Assembly (NCBI GenBank): GCA_016714935.1
Contig: JADKBU010000011.1
Span: 62,001 to 126,000, forward strand
DNA length: 64,000 nucleotides
Reading direction: 5' to 3'
From: Candidatus Accumulibacter propinquus
GTDB taxonomy: Bacteria; Pseudomonadota; Gammaproteobacteria; Burkholderiales; Rhodocyclaceae
This document shows positions 1-8,596 of the stretch, piece by piece (the stretch's first letter is position 1; each line of letters begins with the position of its first letter). Both the position numbers and the translations under genes were made by a program. The notes beneath the pieces are model-generated. The model was not told where the DNA came from. It saw nothing but the letters and a program-made list of their open reading frames with translations, and made no database searches.

Positions 1-2
1 TC

Positions 3-110
3 GACGACGCCGTCCGCGCAGGCCGCTTGCCGCGGGATGCTGGAGCGACGCTGATGGTGGTGTATGGCGTCTGCCCCGAGTGCATGGCGCGACGGGGCAT
101 CGGAGCATAG
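3..110 (+). CDS. C-terminal end of an unidentified protein (partial)
   Basis: An open frame enters from the left edge and stops at a TAG at 108-110, giving about 35 residues with a VYGVCPECMARRG-like ending. A CPxC pair close to the C-terminus is seen in several bacterial regulatory proteins, but I cannot name the family from this piece. It would converge on the phosphatase gene that follows. The case rests only on the open frame and the plausible C-terminus. Confidence 0.35.
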   Translation, partial: DDAVRAGRLPRDAGATLMVVYGVCPECMARRGIGA

Positions 111-143
111 GGCGCTAGAAGCCGCAGATGAACGCGTAGCCGC

Positions 144-683
144 TCAGGCCGTGCTGTCCAACTCGTCCAACTGGGCAGAATCGTCGTCGGCAGTCTCTGT
201 GTTTGCTGCATCCCTGAGACGTTGCTCGATGCTTTCCACGAGGCCATTGGCGGCGTCCTCGATCATGTCGAGGACCAGATCGAAACCATGCCCTAGACCG
301 TAGTACGGATCGGGCACTTCATCGTCGTCAAAGTTCTTCGAGTAGCTCATCAACAGACCCAGGCGGTCGTGCTTGTCCGGCGGACAGATGCGCTTCAGAA
401 CCCCGAGGTTGTTGTGATCCATCGCCAGAATCAGATCGAAGTAGTCGAGATCCTGGGCCGCCACCTTGCGGGCGCGCATCTCCGACAGATTGTAGTTGCG
501 AATGGCTGCGGCGCGCTGCGTTCTTTGATCCGGCGCTTCGCCGGCGTGATAGCCGTGCGTTCCGGCCGAATCCACCTCAACCTGGTCGCTGAGGTTCTTC
601 TGTCGCAGGATGTGACGAAATACGCCCTCTGCGGTCGGCGAGCGACAGATATTTCCCATACAAACAAATAGAACCTTGATCAC
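144..683 (-). CDS. Low-molecular-weight protein-tyrosine phosphatase
   Basis: The N-terminus has the CX5R phosphatase P-loop (VCMGNICRSP) directly after the first beta strand, and a DPYYG motif near residue 125 supplies the general-acid Asp of the family. Such cytoplasmic enzymes dephosphorylate phosphotyrosine and in some bacteria act on polysaccharide-export kinases; no such partner is visible here. An acidic tail of about 25 residues extends beyond the usual 155-160 aa. I chose the GTG at 681-683 because a purine-rich GGAAAAGGAAAG lies just before it and the protein then starts MIKVLFVCMGN, as in the family. An upstream ATG at 707 would add eight residues. Confidence 0.88.
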   Translation of the reverse strand: MIKVLFVCMGNICRSPTAEGVFRHILRQKNLSDQVEVDSAGTHGYHAGEAPDQRTQRAAAIRNYNLSEMRARKVAAQDLDYFDLILAMDHNNLGVLKRICPPDKHDRLGLLMSYSKNFDDDEVPDPYYGLGHGFDLVLDMIEDAANGLVESIEQRLRDAANTETADDDSAQLDELDSTA

Positions 684-1018
684 CTTTCCTTTTCCAGATA
701 CGTACATTGATCTTGTTCAGTTGCACCTCACCGGCAACCAAGCCACCCGCCTTTAGCCTGACGCTTGCCGACCCTCGATGCATTCCGACGAGGGCTTCAT
801 CATCCGTCGAAAAGAGAGGCAGCGCAACATCGCAGCGGCAAATTTACCTTTCGGCCGCACTGCGGGGCACATCGGAGTTGCCTATATGAGGGTGGTAGCG
901 CAGAGAGCCACGGCACACAAGGATAAGCAGCCAGCAATCGCCATGCACACCGCCGCCCGGTGCGCGCCACTTCGCGAAAACCACTCGGTGTCGTGGGCCA
1001 ACACCCTTGCGCCGCCCA
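684..1018. other. Intergenic region, no gene recognised
   Basis: About 335 bases separate the phosphatase start from the der stop. Open frames exist on both strands, but they read as antisense or low-complexity products and none resembles a protein family. I see no tRNA, no clear terminator and no strong promoter. It probably carries the phosphatase promoter and the 3' end of the der operon. Confidence 0.4.
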
Positions 1019-2479
1019 TCAACGCGAGCGCGGCGGGGTTTTTGGCTTGGTTGCGCCAGAAGCGGCGCCTGCTCCGGGCTTGGGCTTGGCCACGCTTCTG
1101 CCGGCAATTTTCGGCTTGTCGACCGGCTTCGGTTTGCGACGGTTCTGTTCCGGCGGCTTTTTGTCGGCAAACGGGTTGCTGGAAACATTGAACTGGATTT
1201 GCAGTGGCGTCCCCTGCAACTGGAAAACCTCCCGGAAGGTGTGTTCGAGAAAGCGTCGGTACGACTCCGGGACCTTGTCCAGGGCATTGCCGTGGATCAC
1301 GATCAACGGCGGGTTCCTGCCACCCTGATGAGCGTAGCGTAGCTTCGGTCGGAACAGACCGCTGCGCGGGGGCGCCTGTCTGGCGACCGCGTCGATCAGG
1401 GCACGCGTCAGCTTCGGCGTCGGCAGGTCGGCAGTTGCCGCCTTGTAGGCCGCATCGACCGAACGGAAAAGCGCTTCGAGCCCATGCCCCTTGAGCGCGG
1501 ACACATAGTGGAAACGCGCGAAATCGATGAACGACAACTGATTTTCGAGAGCGCCTTTGAGTTGCTCGCGGGTGTAGGCATCGAGGCCGTCCCACTTGTT
1601 TACGGCGATGACCAGCGCGCGGCCGGATTCGCGAATGAAACCGCCGATATGCGCATCCTGGTCGGAGATGTCCTGGCGTGCGTCAAGCACCAGAATCACC
1701 ACCTGCGCGTCCTCGATCGCCTGCAGCGTCTTGATTACCGAAAATTTCTCCAGGGTTTCGAACACCTTGCCGCGACGGCGCAGACCGGCGGTATCGATGA
1801 GCGTATACCGCCGGCCGCCGCGCTCGAAATCGACATGGATGGCGTCGCGAGTCGTTCCCGGTTGATCGAAGGCGATGACGCGATCTTCGCCGAGCAGCGC
1901 GTTGATCATCGTGCTCTTGCCGACATTCGGGCGGCCAACGATGGCCACCTTCACCACGTCACTGGTGGCCTCGCCCTCCACCTGTTCAGAATACGGATCG
2001 AGTGCCTCGTCGATCAGCGTCCGCACACCCTCGCCATGCGCCGCCGAGATCGCCAGCGGCTGGCCGAGACCGAGTTCATGGAAATCCGAGACGACGATCC
2101 CCTGGCTCATGCCTTCGGACTTGTTGACCGCCACCAGGACCGGCCGCCCGGATTTGCGCAAGCGGTTGGCAATTTCCTTGTCGAGCGCGGTCACCCCGCT
2201 GCGGCCGTCGACGACAAACACCACGACATCGGCCTCGTCGATCGCCTGCTCGGTCTGGCGCGCCATCTGGTACATGATGCCGTCTTTGGCCAGCGGCTCG
2301 AAGCCACCAGTATCGATCACCAGATAGGGCTTGCTGCCAAGCCTGCCATGACCGTAGTGACGGTCACGCGTGAGGCCCGGAAGGTCGGCCACCAGCGCGT
2401 CGCGCGTCCGGGTCAGGCGGTTGAAGAGTGTCGACTTGCCGACATTGGGACGTCCGACCAGAACGATGCTCGGCTTCAT
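1019..2479 (-). CDS. der: Ribosome-biogenesis GTPase Der (EngA)
   Basis: This essential GTPase acts in 50S subunit maturation. Two tandem G domains are visible. The first begins at residue 5 with GRPNVGKSTLFN and has the DLPGLTRDR switch; the second begins near residue 180 with GRPNVGKSTMIN and has DQPGTTRDA. NKSE and NKWD supply the guanine-specificity motifs. A KH-like domain follows, then a basic Pro/Lys/Arg-rich tail of about 45 residues. At 486 aa it is slightly long because of that tail. Its ATG overlaps the bamB stop by 4 nt (ATGA), so it is the last gene of the operon. The bamB-der adjacency is classical. Confidence 0.97.
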   Translation of the reverse strand: MKPSIVLVGRPNVGKSTLFNRLTRTRDALVADLPGLTRDRHYGHGRLGSKPYLVIDTGGFEPLAKDGIMYQMARQTEQAIDEADVVVFVVDGRSGVTALDKEIANRLRKSGRPVLVAVNKSEGMSQGIVVSDFHELGLGQPLAISAAHGEGVRTLIDEALDPYSEQVEGEATSDVVKVAIVGRPNVGKSTMINALLGEDRVIAFDQPGTTRDAIHVDFERGGRRYTLIDTAGLRRRGKVFETLEKFSVIKTLQAIEDAQVVILVLDARQDISDQDAHIGGFIRESGRALVIAVNKWDGLDAYTREQLKGALENQLSFIDFARFHYVSALKGHGLEALFRSVDAAYKAATADLPTPKLTRALIDAVARQAPPRSGLFRPKLRYAHQGGRNPPLIVIHGNALDKVPESYRRFLEHTFREVFQLQGTPLQIQFNVSSNPFADKKPPEQNRRKPKPVDKPKIAGRSVAKPKPGAGAASGATKPKTPPRSR

Positions 2480-3619
2480 TGCACCTCGATTGCCAGCACG
2501 CTTCCGTTACTGGTCTGTAGCAGCAGATTGGATCCCAGGCGCTGCAGTGGCGCGCGCAGCGGGCTGCCGTCGGTTGGCAAGCGGGCCACGAAGGAGCCGT
2601 CATCGCGATTCAGGAAGTGCACGACCCCGCGCACATCGCCCACGACAACCAGATTGCGCAGCGGCATCGGCGCCGTAAGCCGGCGCAGGAAGAGCTTGTC
2701 CTGCTTCCAGAGACTGGCACCGCTTGCCTTGTCGAGCGCATGCACGGCACCCTTGTCGTCGGACACGTAAACGAAGCGACTGTCGATCGCCAAACCGGCG
2801 GCAGACGAGATCTCGCGCGCCCAGACCAGGCTGCCGCTGCCCAGATCGAAGCAGGAAACGCGCCCCTGGAAAGCAGCCGCGCAGATCATCCGCGCATCAA
2901 TGACCGGCATGCTGCTGACATCGGCAACGCGATCGAGTTCGGTGGCTCCCTTCGGCAGTGCCACCGCTCCCTCCCACAGCGGAGCCCCGTTTTCTGCACT
3001 TCACCGCAATCAGTTTACCGCCGGGGAAGCCGGCAAAGACGTACTTTTCGACCAGCACCGGACTGGCGGTCGCGCGCAGCGACAGCGGCGTGCTCGGACG
3101 TTGATAGACCCACTTGCGCTTACCGTCGACGGCATCATAAGCCGCCAGGCGATGGTCGCCACTGCGCACGATCACCAACCCGTCGCGGACCAGGGGCGGG
3201 GCAACGATCTCGCTGCTGGCCCTGGCTTTCCACAAGGGGCTGCCGTCAGCCGTGGCAAAAGCCAGGATCTCACCCTTGGCGGTACCGACCACGAACCGTC
3301 GCTCATCGGCGCCGACGCCACCCGAAAGCGGCTGTTCGAGCTTGATCCGCCAGACTTGCTGGCCATCGTCGAAGCGGGCGACCGTGCCGTCCCGAGCTGC
3401 CGCGTAAACCGAAGCATCCACCACCGCCGGGACGAAGGTGAGTTCCTCCGCCTTGCCGACAGTATTGTTCCAAAGCACACGCACTTCAGCGCTCGCCTGG
3501 ATCGGCTGCAGTTCGGCCATCTTCGGTCCACTGCTCGCAAACGGATTCAGGGCGTCGAGTGTCGAGCAGCCGGCCAGCAAGGCAGATAAGCAGACTGCTG
3601 CCAGCATGCGCCGCTGCAT
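2476..3619 (-). pseudogene. bamB: Outer-membrane assembly lipoprotein BamB, one frameshift
   Basis: BamB is the beta-propeller lipoprotein of the BAM complex that inserts outer-membrane proteins. The N-terminus has a lipoprotein signal ending LSALLAGC. PQQ-like propeller repeats follow (DGTVARFDDGQQVWRI, DGSPLWKARA, DKASGASLWKQD). The frame breaks after GGKLIAVK. Removing one base (the c near 2999 on the plus strand) restores VNAENGAPLWEGAVALPKG and joins the two halves (3619 to about 3000, and about 3000 to 2476) into a normal 380-residue protein without other stops. The gene overlaps yfgM by 1 nt and der by 4 nt. The single indel is either a sequence error or a very recent mutation. Confidence 0.9.
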
Positions 3620-4305
3620 CAGTTCGACTCCCCGAGCGCATCCAGCTTCAGGTGCAGGATTTCACGATAGGCGGCGTTCGCCTGTCGATCCGGTAGCGTG
3701 CTTTCACTCCTGCCGGATTGTTGATCGGCCTCATCGAGTTTCGCCAGTGCCGCCTGATATGCGGCACGCGCCTCGACCTTCTTGCCCTGGGCACCAAGAA
3801 TGTCGCCACGCGTGTCCTGAAAACGCGCAGCGTAACCGCCGCTGACAGCCCCATCGACTTGCTTGAGCGCCTCGTCGTAGGCTTGCTCGTCAAGCAGCAA
3901 GGTCGCCAGGCGCAAACGTGCCAGATCACGCCATTCATCCTGGCCATGCTCGACTACCCACAGCAACTGCAGCTTGGCGGTCTTGGCATCGCCGGCAGCA
4001 AACAGCATCCTGGCAGTGGTCATGGCGGCCATTGGGGCATAGGCCGTGCCACCAAACTTTTCAAGCAGTTCGCCACTGCTTGCCTTGATGCGCTGCAGAT
4101 CGTTGTCGCGAACCGCTTTCTGTAGTGAGCCGTATACCATCGAGGCCTGTGCCGCCTGATTGCGTTGATACCAGTTCCAGCCTTGCCAGGCGACAACGAC
4201 GATCGCTGCCGCAGTCACGATGCCGGCCAGGAGGTTGCCGTACTGCTGCCACCAAGCCTTGATTTCGGCAATTTGTTCCTGTTCTTCGAGGTCGTAAGTA
4301 GCCAT
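3619..4305 (-). CDS. yfgM: YfgM-like periplasmic chaperone, TPR protein anchored in the inner membrane
   Basis: The 228-aa product has a short acidic cytoplasmic N-terminus (DLEEQEQIAEIKAWW), one membrane segment at about residues 22-42, then periplasmic TPR-like helices (tetratricopeptide_2, formerly DUF2133). YfgM works with PpiD at the Sec translocon and helps outer-membrane protein biogenesis, which fits its place before bamB. The start is the ATG at 4305, which overlaps the hisS stop (TAATG). A longer open frame exists upstream, but it runs through hisS and is low complexity. Confidence 0.92.
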   Translation of the reverse strand: MATYDLEEQEQIAEIKAWWQQYGNLLAGIVTAAAIVVVAWQGWNWYQRNQAAQASMVYGSLQKAVRDNDLQRIKASSGELLEKFGGTAYAPMAAMTTARMLFAAGDAKTAKLQLLWVVEHGQDEWRDLARLRLATLLLDEQAYDEALKQVDGAVSGGYAARFQDTRGDILGAQGKKVEARAAYQAALAKLDEADQQSGRSESTLPDRQANAAYREILHLKLDALGESN

Positions 4306-5603
4306 TACGATTCTTCCCAATCCAAAATAGAACCCATGATTGCGTCGGCAAGGCCATCGACACTGACCCGCTTCTGCTCGTTCGGTTGTTCCCCATTCGC
4401 GCGCAGTGCCTTGAGCGTTACCTCGCCGGCTTCTGCCTCGTCGTCGCCGATGATCACGGCAAAATTCGCCCCCGAGGCATCGGCCTTCTTCATCTGCGCC
4501 TTGAAGCCACCACCACCGCAATGGAACAGCACGTCGATGCCCTGATCACGTAGCCCCTCGGCGACCCGTACCGCGAGACGCGAAGCAGCGCTGCCCTGAT
4601 GCACAAGATAGACGTCCACTGCCGCTGCAGTGGTTTCTCCACCGGCCTCGCGAAGCAGCGTCAGCAACCGCTCGACACCCATGGCGAAACCGCAGGCCGG
4701 AACCGACTTGCCGCCCAGTTGCTGCACCAGGCCGTCGTAACGCCCACCGGCACAGACTGTCCCTTGCGCTCCCAGCCGATCCGTGACCCACTCGAAAACG
4801 GTCAGGTTATAGTAGTCGAGACCACGCACCAGGCGTGGATTGATCTCGAAGGGCTGCCCCGCATCGCGCAGCACCTGTTGCACGCTCTCGAAATGCGCCA
4901 TCGACTCCGCTCCCAGATGGTCGATCAGCCTGGGTGCGCCGCGAATGATCTCCTGCAGCGCCGGGTTCTTGCTGTCGAGAATACGTAGTGGATTGCTGTG
5001 CAAGCGTCGTCTGGCGTCTTCGTCGAGCAGTTCGCCGTGCTGCTCGAAATAGCTGATCAACTCGGCGCGATGGCGCGTCCGCTCGGCCGCCTGACCCAGG
5101 GTGTTGATTTGCAGCGCTACGCCGTCGAGGCCGAGGTCGCCCCACAAACGCGCGCCCATCAGGATCTGTTCGGCATCAATGTCGGGGCCGGAAAAGCCGA
5201 GCGCTTCGACGCCGACCTGATGAAACTGACGATAACGCCCTTTCTGCGGTCGCTCGTGCCGGAACATCTGGCCCATATAGTAGAGCCGCTGCGGCTGTTG
5301 CGCCACGAGATTGTGCTGGATGGCGGCGCGTACGCAGCCGGCGGTACCTTCGGGACGCAGGGTCAGCGCTTCGCCGTTGAGCGCATCGACAAAGGAATAC
5401 ATCTCCTTCTCGACAATGTCGGTCACTTCGCCGATGGCGCGCTTGAACAGCGGTGTCGGCTCGACGATCGGCAGGCGGATCGGGCGGTAACCATAGCTCT
5501 TGAGCCACGAGCGGATGGTTTCCTCGAAAAGGTCCCAGAATTCGGCCTCGTCGGGCAGGATATCGTTCATCCCGCGCACCGACTGGATCTTCGGAGTCAT
5601 CAT
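4305..5603 (-). CDS. hisS: Histidyl-tRNA synthetase
   Basis: Class II aminoacyl-tRNA synthetase that charges tRNA-His in the cytoplasm. Visible motifs are the N-terminal RGMNDILP, motif 2 (MFRHERPQKGRYRQFHQ), the two histidine-specific motifs (LVRGLDYYNLTVFEW and AGGRYDGL), motif 3 (FAMGVERLL) and a C-terminal anticodon-binding domain. About 432 aa is the usual length. Two adjacent ATGs (5603 and 5600) are possible; the first overlaps the ispG stop as TGATG, indicating translational coupling. A longer open frame upstream is antisense or out of frame to ispG. Confidence 0.97.
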   Translation of the reverse strand: MMTPKIQSVRGMNDILPDEAEFWDLFEETIRSWLKSYGYRPIRLPIVEPTPLFKRAIGEVTDIVEKEMYSFVDALNGEALTLRPEGTAGCVRAAIQHNLVAQQPQRLYYMGQMFRHERPQKGRYRQFHQVGVEALGFSGPDIDAEQILMGARLWGDLGLDGVALQINTLGQAAERTRHRAELISYFEQHGELLDEDARRRLHSNPLRILDSKNPALQEIIRGAPRLIDHLGAESMAHFESVQQVLRDAGQPFEINPRLVRGLDYYNLTVFEWVTDRLGAQGTVCAGGRYDGLVQQLGGKSVPACGFAMGVERLLTLLREAGGETTAAAVDVYLVHQGSAASRLAVRVAEGLRDQGIDVLFHCGGGGFKAQMKKADASGANFAVIIGDDEAEAGEVTLKALRANGEQPNEQKRVSVDGLADAIMGSILDWEES

Positions 5604-6844
5604 CAGCCGGCAAACTTTCTCTGGTAAGTACGCGCCACGTAAGCATCGACGATGGCGGTGAATTCTTCGGCGATGTGTTCGCCGCGCAGGGTAACCGTCT
5701 TGGCGCCATCTTCGAACACCGGCGCGGCCGGTACTTCGCCGGTACCCGGCAGGCTGATGCCGATATTGGCATGCTTGCTCTCCCCCGGCCCATTGACGAC
5801 GCAGCCCATCACCGCCAGCGTCATGTTCTCGACGCCATCGTAGTCGGCCCGCCACTGCGGCATGCGCAGGCGGACATGCTCCTGGATCGACTGTGCCAGT
5901 TCCTGGAAGAATGTACTGGTCGTGCGTCCGCAACCAGGGCAGGCGACAACCATTGGTGTGAAAGCGCGCAGCCCCATGGTCTGCAGCATCTCCTGGGCAA
6001 CGATCACCTCCTGCGTACGCTTGCCACCGGGCTCTGGAGTCAGCGAAACACGAATGGTATCGCCGATGCCCTCCTGCAACAGTACCGCCATCGCCGCAGT
6101 CGACGCGACGATGCCTTTCGAGCCCATGCCGGCCTCGGTCAAGCCGAGGTGCAAGGGATAATCGCAACGGCGCGACAACTCGCGATAGATGGCAATCAGA
6201 TCCTGCACGCCGGACACCTTGCATGAGAGGATGATCCGTTCGCCGGGCATGCCCAGGGACTCGGCGCGGGCGGCAGACTCCAGCGCCGAAGCAACCATCG
6301 CCTCGCGCATCACCTCGACCGCATCGCGCGGCTCGGGACGACGGGCATTCTCATCCATGATGCGCGCCAGCAAGTCCTGATCCAGGCTTCCCCAGTTCAC
6401 GCCGATGCGCACCGGCTTCTGGTATTGGCAGGCGAGTTCGATCATTTGCGCGAACTGTTCGTCGCGCCTTCGGCCGTGCCCGACATTGCCGGGGTTGATG
6501 CGGTACTTGGCAAGTAGCTGCGCGCAGTCGGGATGCGCTGCCAGCAAACGATGGCCGTTGTAATGAAAGTCTCCGATCAAGGGAACCGCGACACCCATGC
6601 GCTCGAGCTGGGCACAGATCGCCGGCACGGCTGCGGCAGCTTCGGGGGTATTGACGGTGATACGCACCAGTTCCGAACCGGCACGTGCCAGTTCTGCGCA
6701 CTGAATCGCTGTTCTGACGACGTCGACAGTATCGGTGTTGGTCATCGACTGTACCACCACCGGGGACGCGCCGCCGACGGTGACCTGGCCAATACGTACT
6801 GTTCGCGTTTGCCGACGCGGTGCCGAGTATGTCGGGTTGCTCAC
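5603..6844 (-). CDS. ispG: 4-hydroxy-3-methylbut-2-enyl diphosphate synthase (GcpE)
   Basis: Penultimate step of the MEP isoprenoid pathway: reductive ring opening of MEcPP to HMBPP by a [4Fe-4S] enzyme. The N-terminal TIM barrel shows VQSMTNTDT and GDFHYNGH. The cluster cysteines are in ACPGCGR (about residue 301) and in MGCVVNGPGE. I chose the GTG at 6842-6844 (M-SNPTYSAPRRQT) because it gives the usual length of about 413 aa and leaves a small gap after rodZ. An upstream ATG at 6895 would overlap the rodZ end. It sits between rodZ and hisS, the conserved order in proteobacteria. Confidence 0.95.
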   Translation of the reverse strand: MSNPTYSAPRRQTRTVRIGQVTVGGASPVVVQSMTNTDTVDVVRTAIQCAELARAGSELVRITVNTPEAAAAVPAICAQLERMGVAVPLIGDFHYNGHRLLAAHPDCAQLLAKYRINPGNVGHGRRRDEQFAQMIELACQYQKPVRIGVNWGSLDQDLLARIMDENARRPEPRDAVEVMREAMVASALESAARAESLGMPGERIILSCKVSGVQDLIAIYRELSRRCDYPLHLGLTEAGMGSKGIVASTAAMAVLLQEGIGDTIRVSLTPEPGGKRTQEVIVAQEMLQTMGLRAFTPMVVACPGCGRTTSTFFQELAQSIQEHVRLRMPQWRADYDGVENMTLAVMGCVVNGPGESKHANIGISLPGTGEVPAAPVFEDGAKTVTLRGEHIAEEFTAIVDAYVARTYQRKFAG

Positions 6845-6866
6845 GGAGTGTGGTCCACCAGTTTGC

Positions 6867-7796
6867 TCATTCGACTGTGAGCCGCGCCACATCATCCTTG
6901 CTGCGTGGCGCGAGCTCTATCGCCCTGCCCCGGTACTCGAGCTTGACGTGCCCCGCATTGCCAACCACCAGCGAGAAAGGCGGCTGTCCATCGATTTCCC
7001 GCTGGCTACCCGCCGAACCCAGTTCGGCGAAAATGGTTTGCCCTCGCCCATCGCGTACCTCGACCCAGGCCGGCTGCGCAAAGCTCAGCTTCAGGCCGCC
7101 GCCGGTCGGTGCGGCGGCACCTCCCGCGGGTCGGGTTGGCGCCGCCATGTCGGACAGCAGGGTTGCATGCGGGGTCGCGAGGACCGTCACCGATTCCCCA
7201 ACGGCAGCCGCCTTGGGCACGGCAACGACTGGTGGCGGTGGTGCCGGCTCCTCGACTGGCGCCTGCGAGGCGCCGCGGCCGAGCAGGCCGCCGATTTTTT
7301 CCCGCCAGAAATCGGCGGGGACGTAGAAATAGGCGAGCACGGCAAGGCTCAGCAGTAACAGCCCGGCCAGCACGGCGAGATAATCGCGGCGTTCAACGCG
7401 GCGACCCGCTTGCGGCAAACTGGCACTGGTGCCGGCCGAGATCTCGAGGTGCAGCGTCTGCTGCAGTTGCGCGGCATCCAGCCCGCGCATCAGCAGATCC
7501 GAGTCGATATTCAGCAGGCGTGCGTAGTTGCGAACGAAACCCCTGATCATCGTATTGCCGGGCAACGCTGCCCAGTCCTCGGCTTCGAGGGCTTCCACCT
7601 GTCGCGGAGCGAGCTTGAGCGACTGTGCCGCCTCGGCCAGGCTCATGTTCCTGGCCTCGCGGGCAGCACGCAGTTGCTGCCCGACGTCAAGGGATACGAG
7701 CGGCGCGGCCTCGCCGGCCACGCCTTGCGCCGGCGAGATTTCCACGGTCGGGAAGCTCTGTTCCGCTGGACTGGGGGGTGCGGATGGTTCACTCAT
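6867..7796 (-). CDS. rodZ: Cytoskeleton protein RodZ
   Basis: RodZ links MreB filaments to the cell-wall elongation machinery. The order is a cytoplasmic Cro/C1-type helix-turn-helix (about residues 38-105, LRAAREARNMSLAEAAQSLK), a basic juxtamembrane stretch (GRRVERRDY), one membrane helix (about 140-158), a Pro/Ala-rich periplasmic linker, and a C-terminal beta domain (DUF4115, AWVEVRDGRGQTIF). At 309 aa it is typical. Its ATG overlaps the pilW stop by 4 nt and it precedes ispG. Confidence 0.93.
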   Translation of the reverse strand: MSEPSAPPSPAEQSFPTVEISPAQGVAGEAAPLVSLDVGQQLRAAREARNMSLAEAAQSLKLAPRQVEALEAEDWAALPGNTMIRGFVRNYARLLNIDSDLLMRGLDAAQLQQTLHLEISAGTSASLPQAGRRVERRDYLAVLAGLLLLSLAVLAYFYVPADFWREKIGGLLGRGASQAPVEEPAPPPPVVAVPKAAAVGESVTVLATPHATLLSDMAAPTRPAGGAAAPTGGGLKLSFAQPAWVEVRDGRGQTIFAELGSAGSQREIDGQPPFSLVVGNAGHVKLEYRGRAIELAPRSKDDVARLTVE

Positions 7797-8596
7797 TCGT
7801 AGTTGCCTCTGAGCAGTTCCTGGGTCTCTGGCGAGAGTGGGAATTTGCGCCGCAACTGGCTACCGTAGCGTGCCTCGGCGACCCGCTCACCAAGCCGGCG
7901 CTCGACCCGCACCCCGAGCCACAACGCCTCCGCGCTGGGCTCGGTCTTGCGCAGCAACTCCGAGAGTTGCTGCTTCGCCAGTTCGATGTAACCGCGTCGA
8001 TAGTTGATGCCGGCCATTTGCAACAAGGCCTGCGGGTTGTCCGGAGCGATCCGCAGACTGTGCTGGACAAAATTCTCAGCCGCAGCAAAATCGCCAATTT
8101 TGACGTAACAGGCGCCGGCATTCAGATAGGCGCGTTCCGGAGTCTCATACAGCGGGTTCCTGATGGCGCGCTGAAAGAAAGTGATCGCTTCCTTCTCTCG
8201 TCCCACCTGGCACAGGAACCAGCCATAGTTATTGTTGATCTCGGGGTCGTTGCCGTCAATACTCAGGGCGCGCTGAAAATCCTGGTCCGCGAGTTGCATC
8301 TCGCGCACATGGAAACCTGCCAGTCCGCGTGTTGCATAGGCCTTGGCATAGTCCGGGTCGATCACGATGGCCAGGGTCAACTCTTCGAGGGCCACCGCAA
8401 GATTGCCATTCTGCAGGTAAAGCGCACCGAGCTCCGTGTGCAGTTTGGCGCGTGTGCGGGGATCCCGAGGTTTGGTCGGCGTACGCGAGTCGGCAGCTTC
8501 CTCGGAAGCTTTCTGTGTGCTCGACGAAGTCGCCGTTCCCGATGAGCAGGCACCAAGGCACAGGCAGACGAGAATCCCGGGCAGCAGCCGCCTCAT
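7793..8596 (-). CDS. pilW: Type IV pilus biogenesis/stability TPR lipoprotein PilW (PilF)
   Basis: The product starts MRRLLPGILVCLCLGACSS, a lipoprotein signal with the lipobox Cys at about residue 17. About six TPR helical repeats follow (for example AKLHTELGALYLQNGN, DPEINNNYGWFLCQ). Outer-membrane PilW/PilF supports secretin PilQ assembly and pilus stability. The ATG at 8596 overlaps the rlmN stop by 4 nt. A longer frame upstream is out of frame to rlmN and is not used. About 267 aa is normal. The order rlmN-pilW-rodZ is conserved. Confidence 0.93.
   Translation of the reverse strand: MRRLLPGILVCLCLGACSSGTATSSSTQKASEEAADSRTPTKPRDPRTRAKLHTELGALYLQNGNLAVALEELTLAIVIDPDYAKAYATRGLAGFHVREMQLADQDFQRALSIDGNDPEINNNYGWFLCQVGREKEAITFFQRAIRNPLYETPERAYLNAGACYVKIGDFAAAENFVQHSLRIAPDNPQALLQMAGINYRRGYIELAKQQLSELLRKTEPSAEALWLGVRVERRLGERVAEARYGSQLRRKFPLSPETQELLRGNYE

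Noticed and set aside
1484..2770. 428-codon plus-strand frame across der and bamB
   Set aside because: Antisense to der, whose two G domains are complete.
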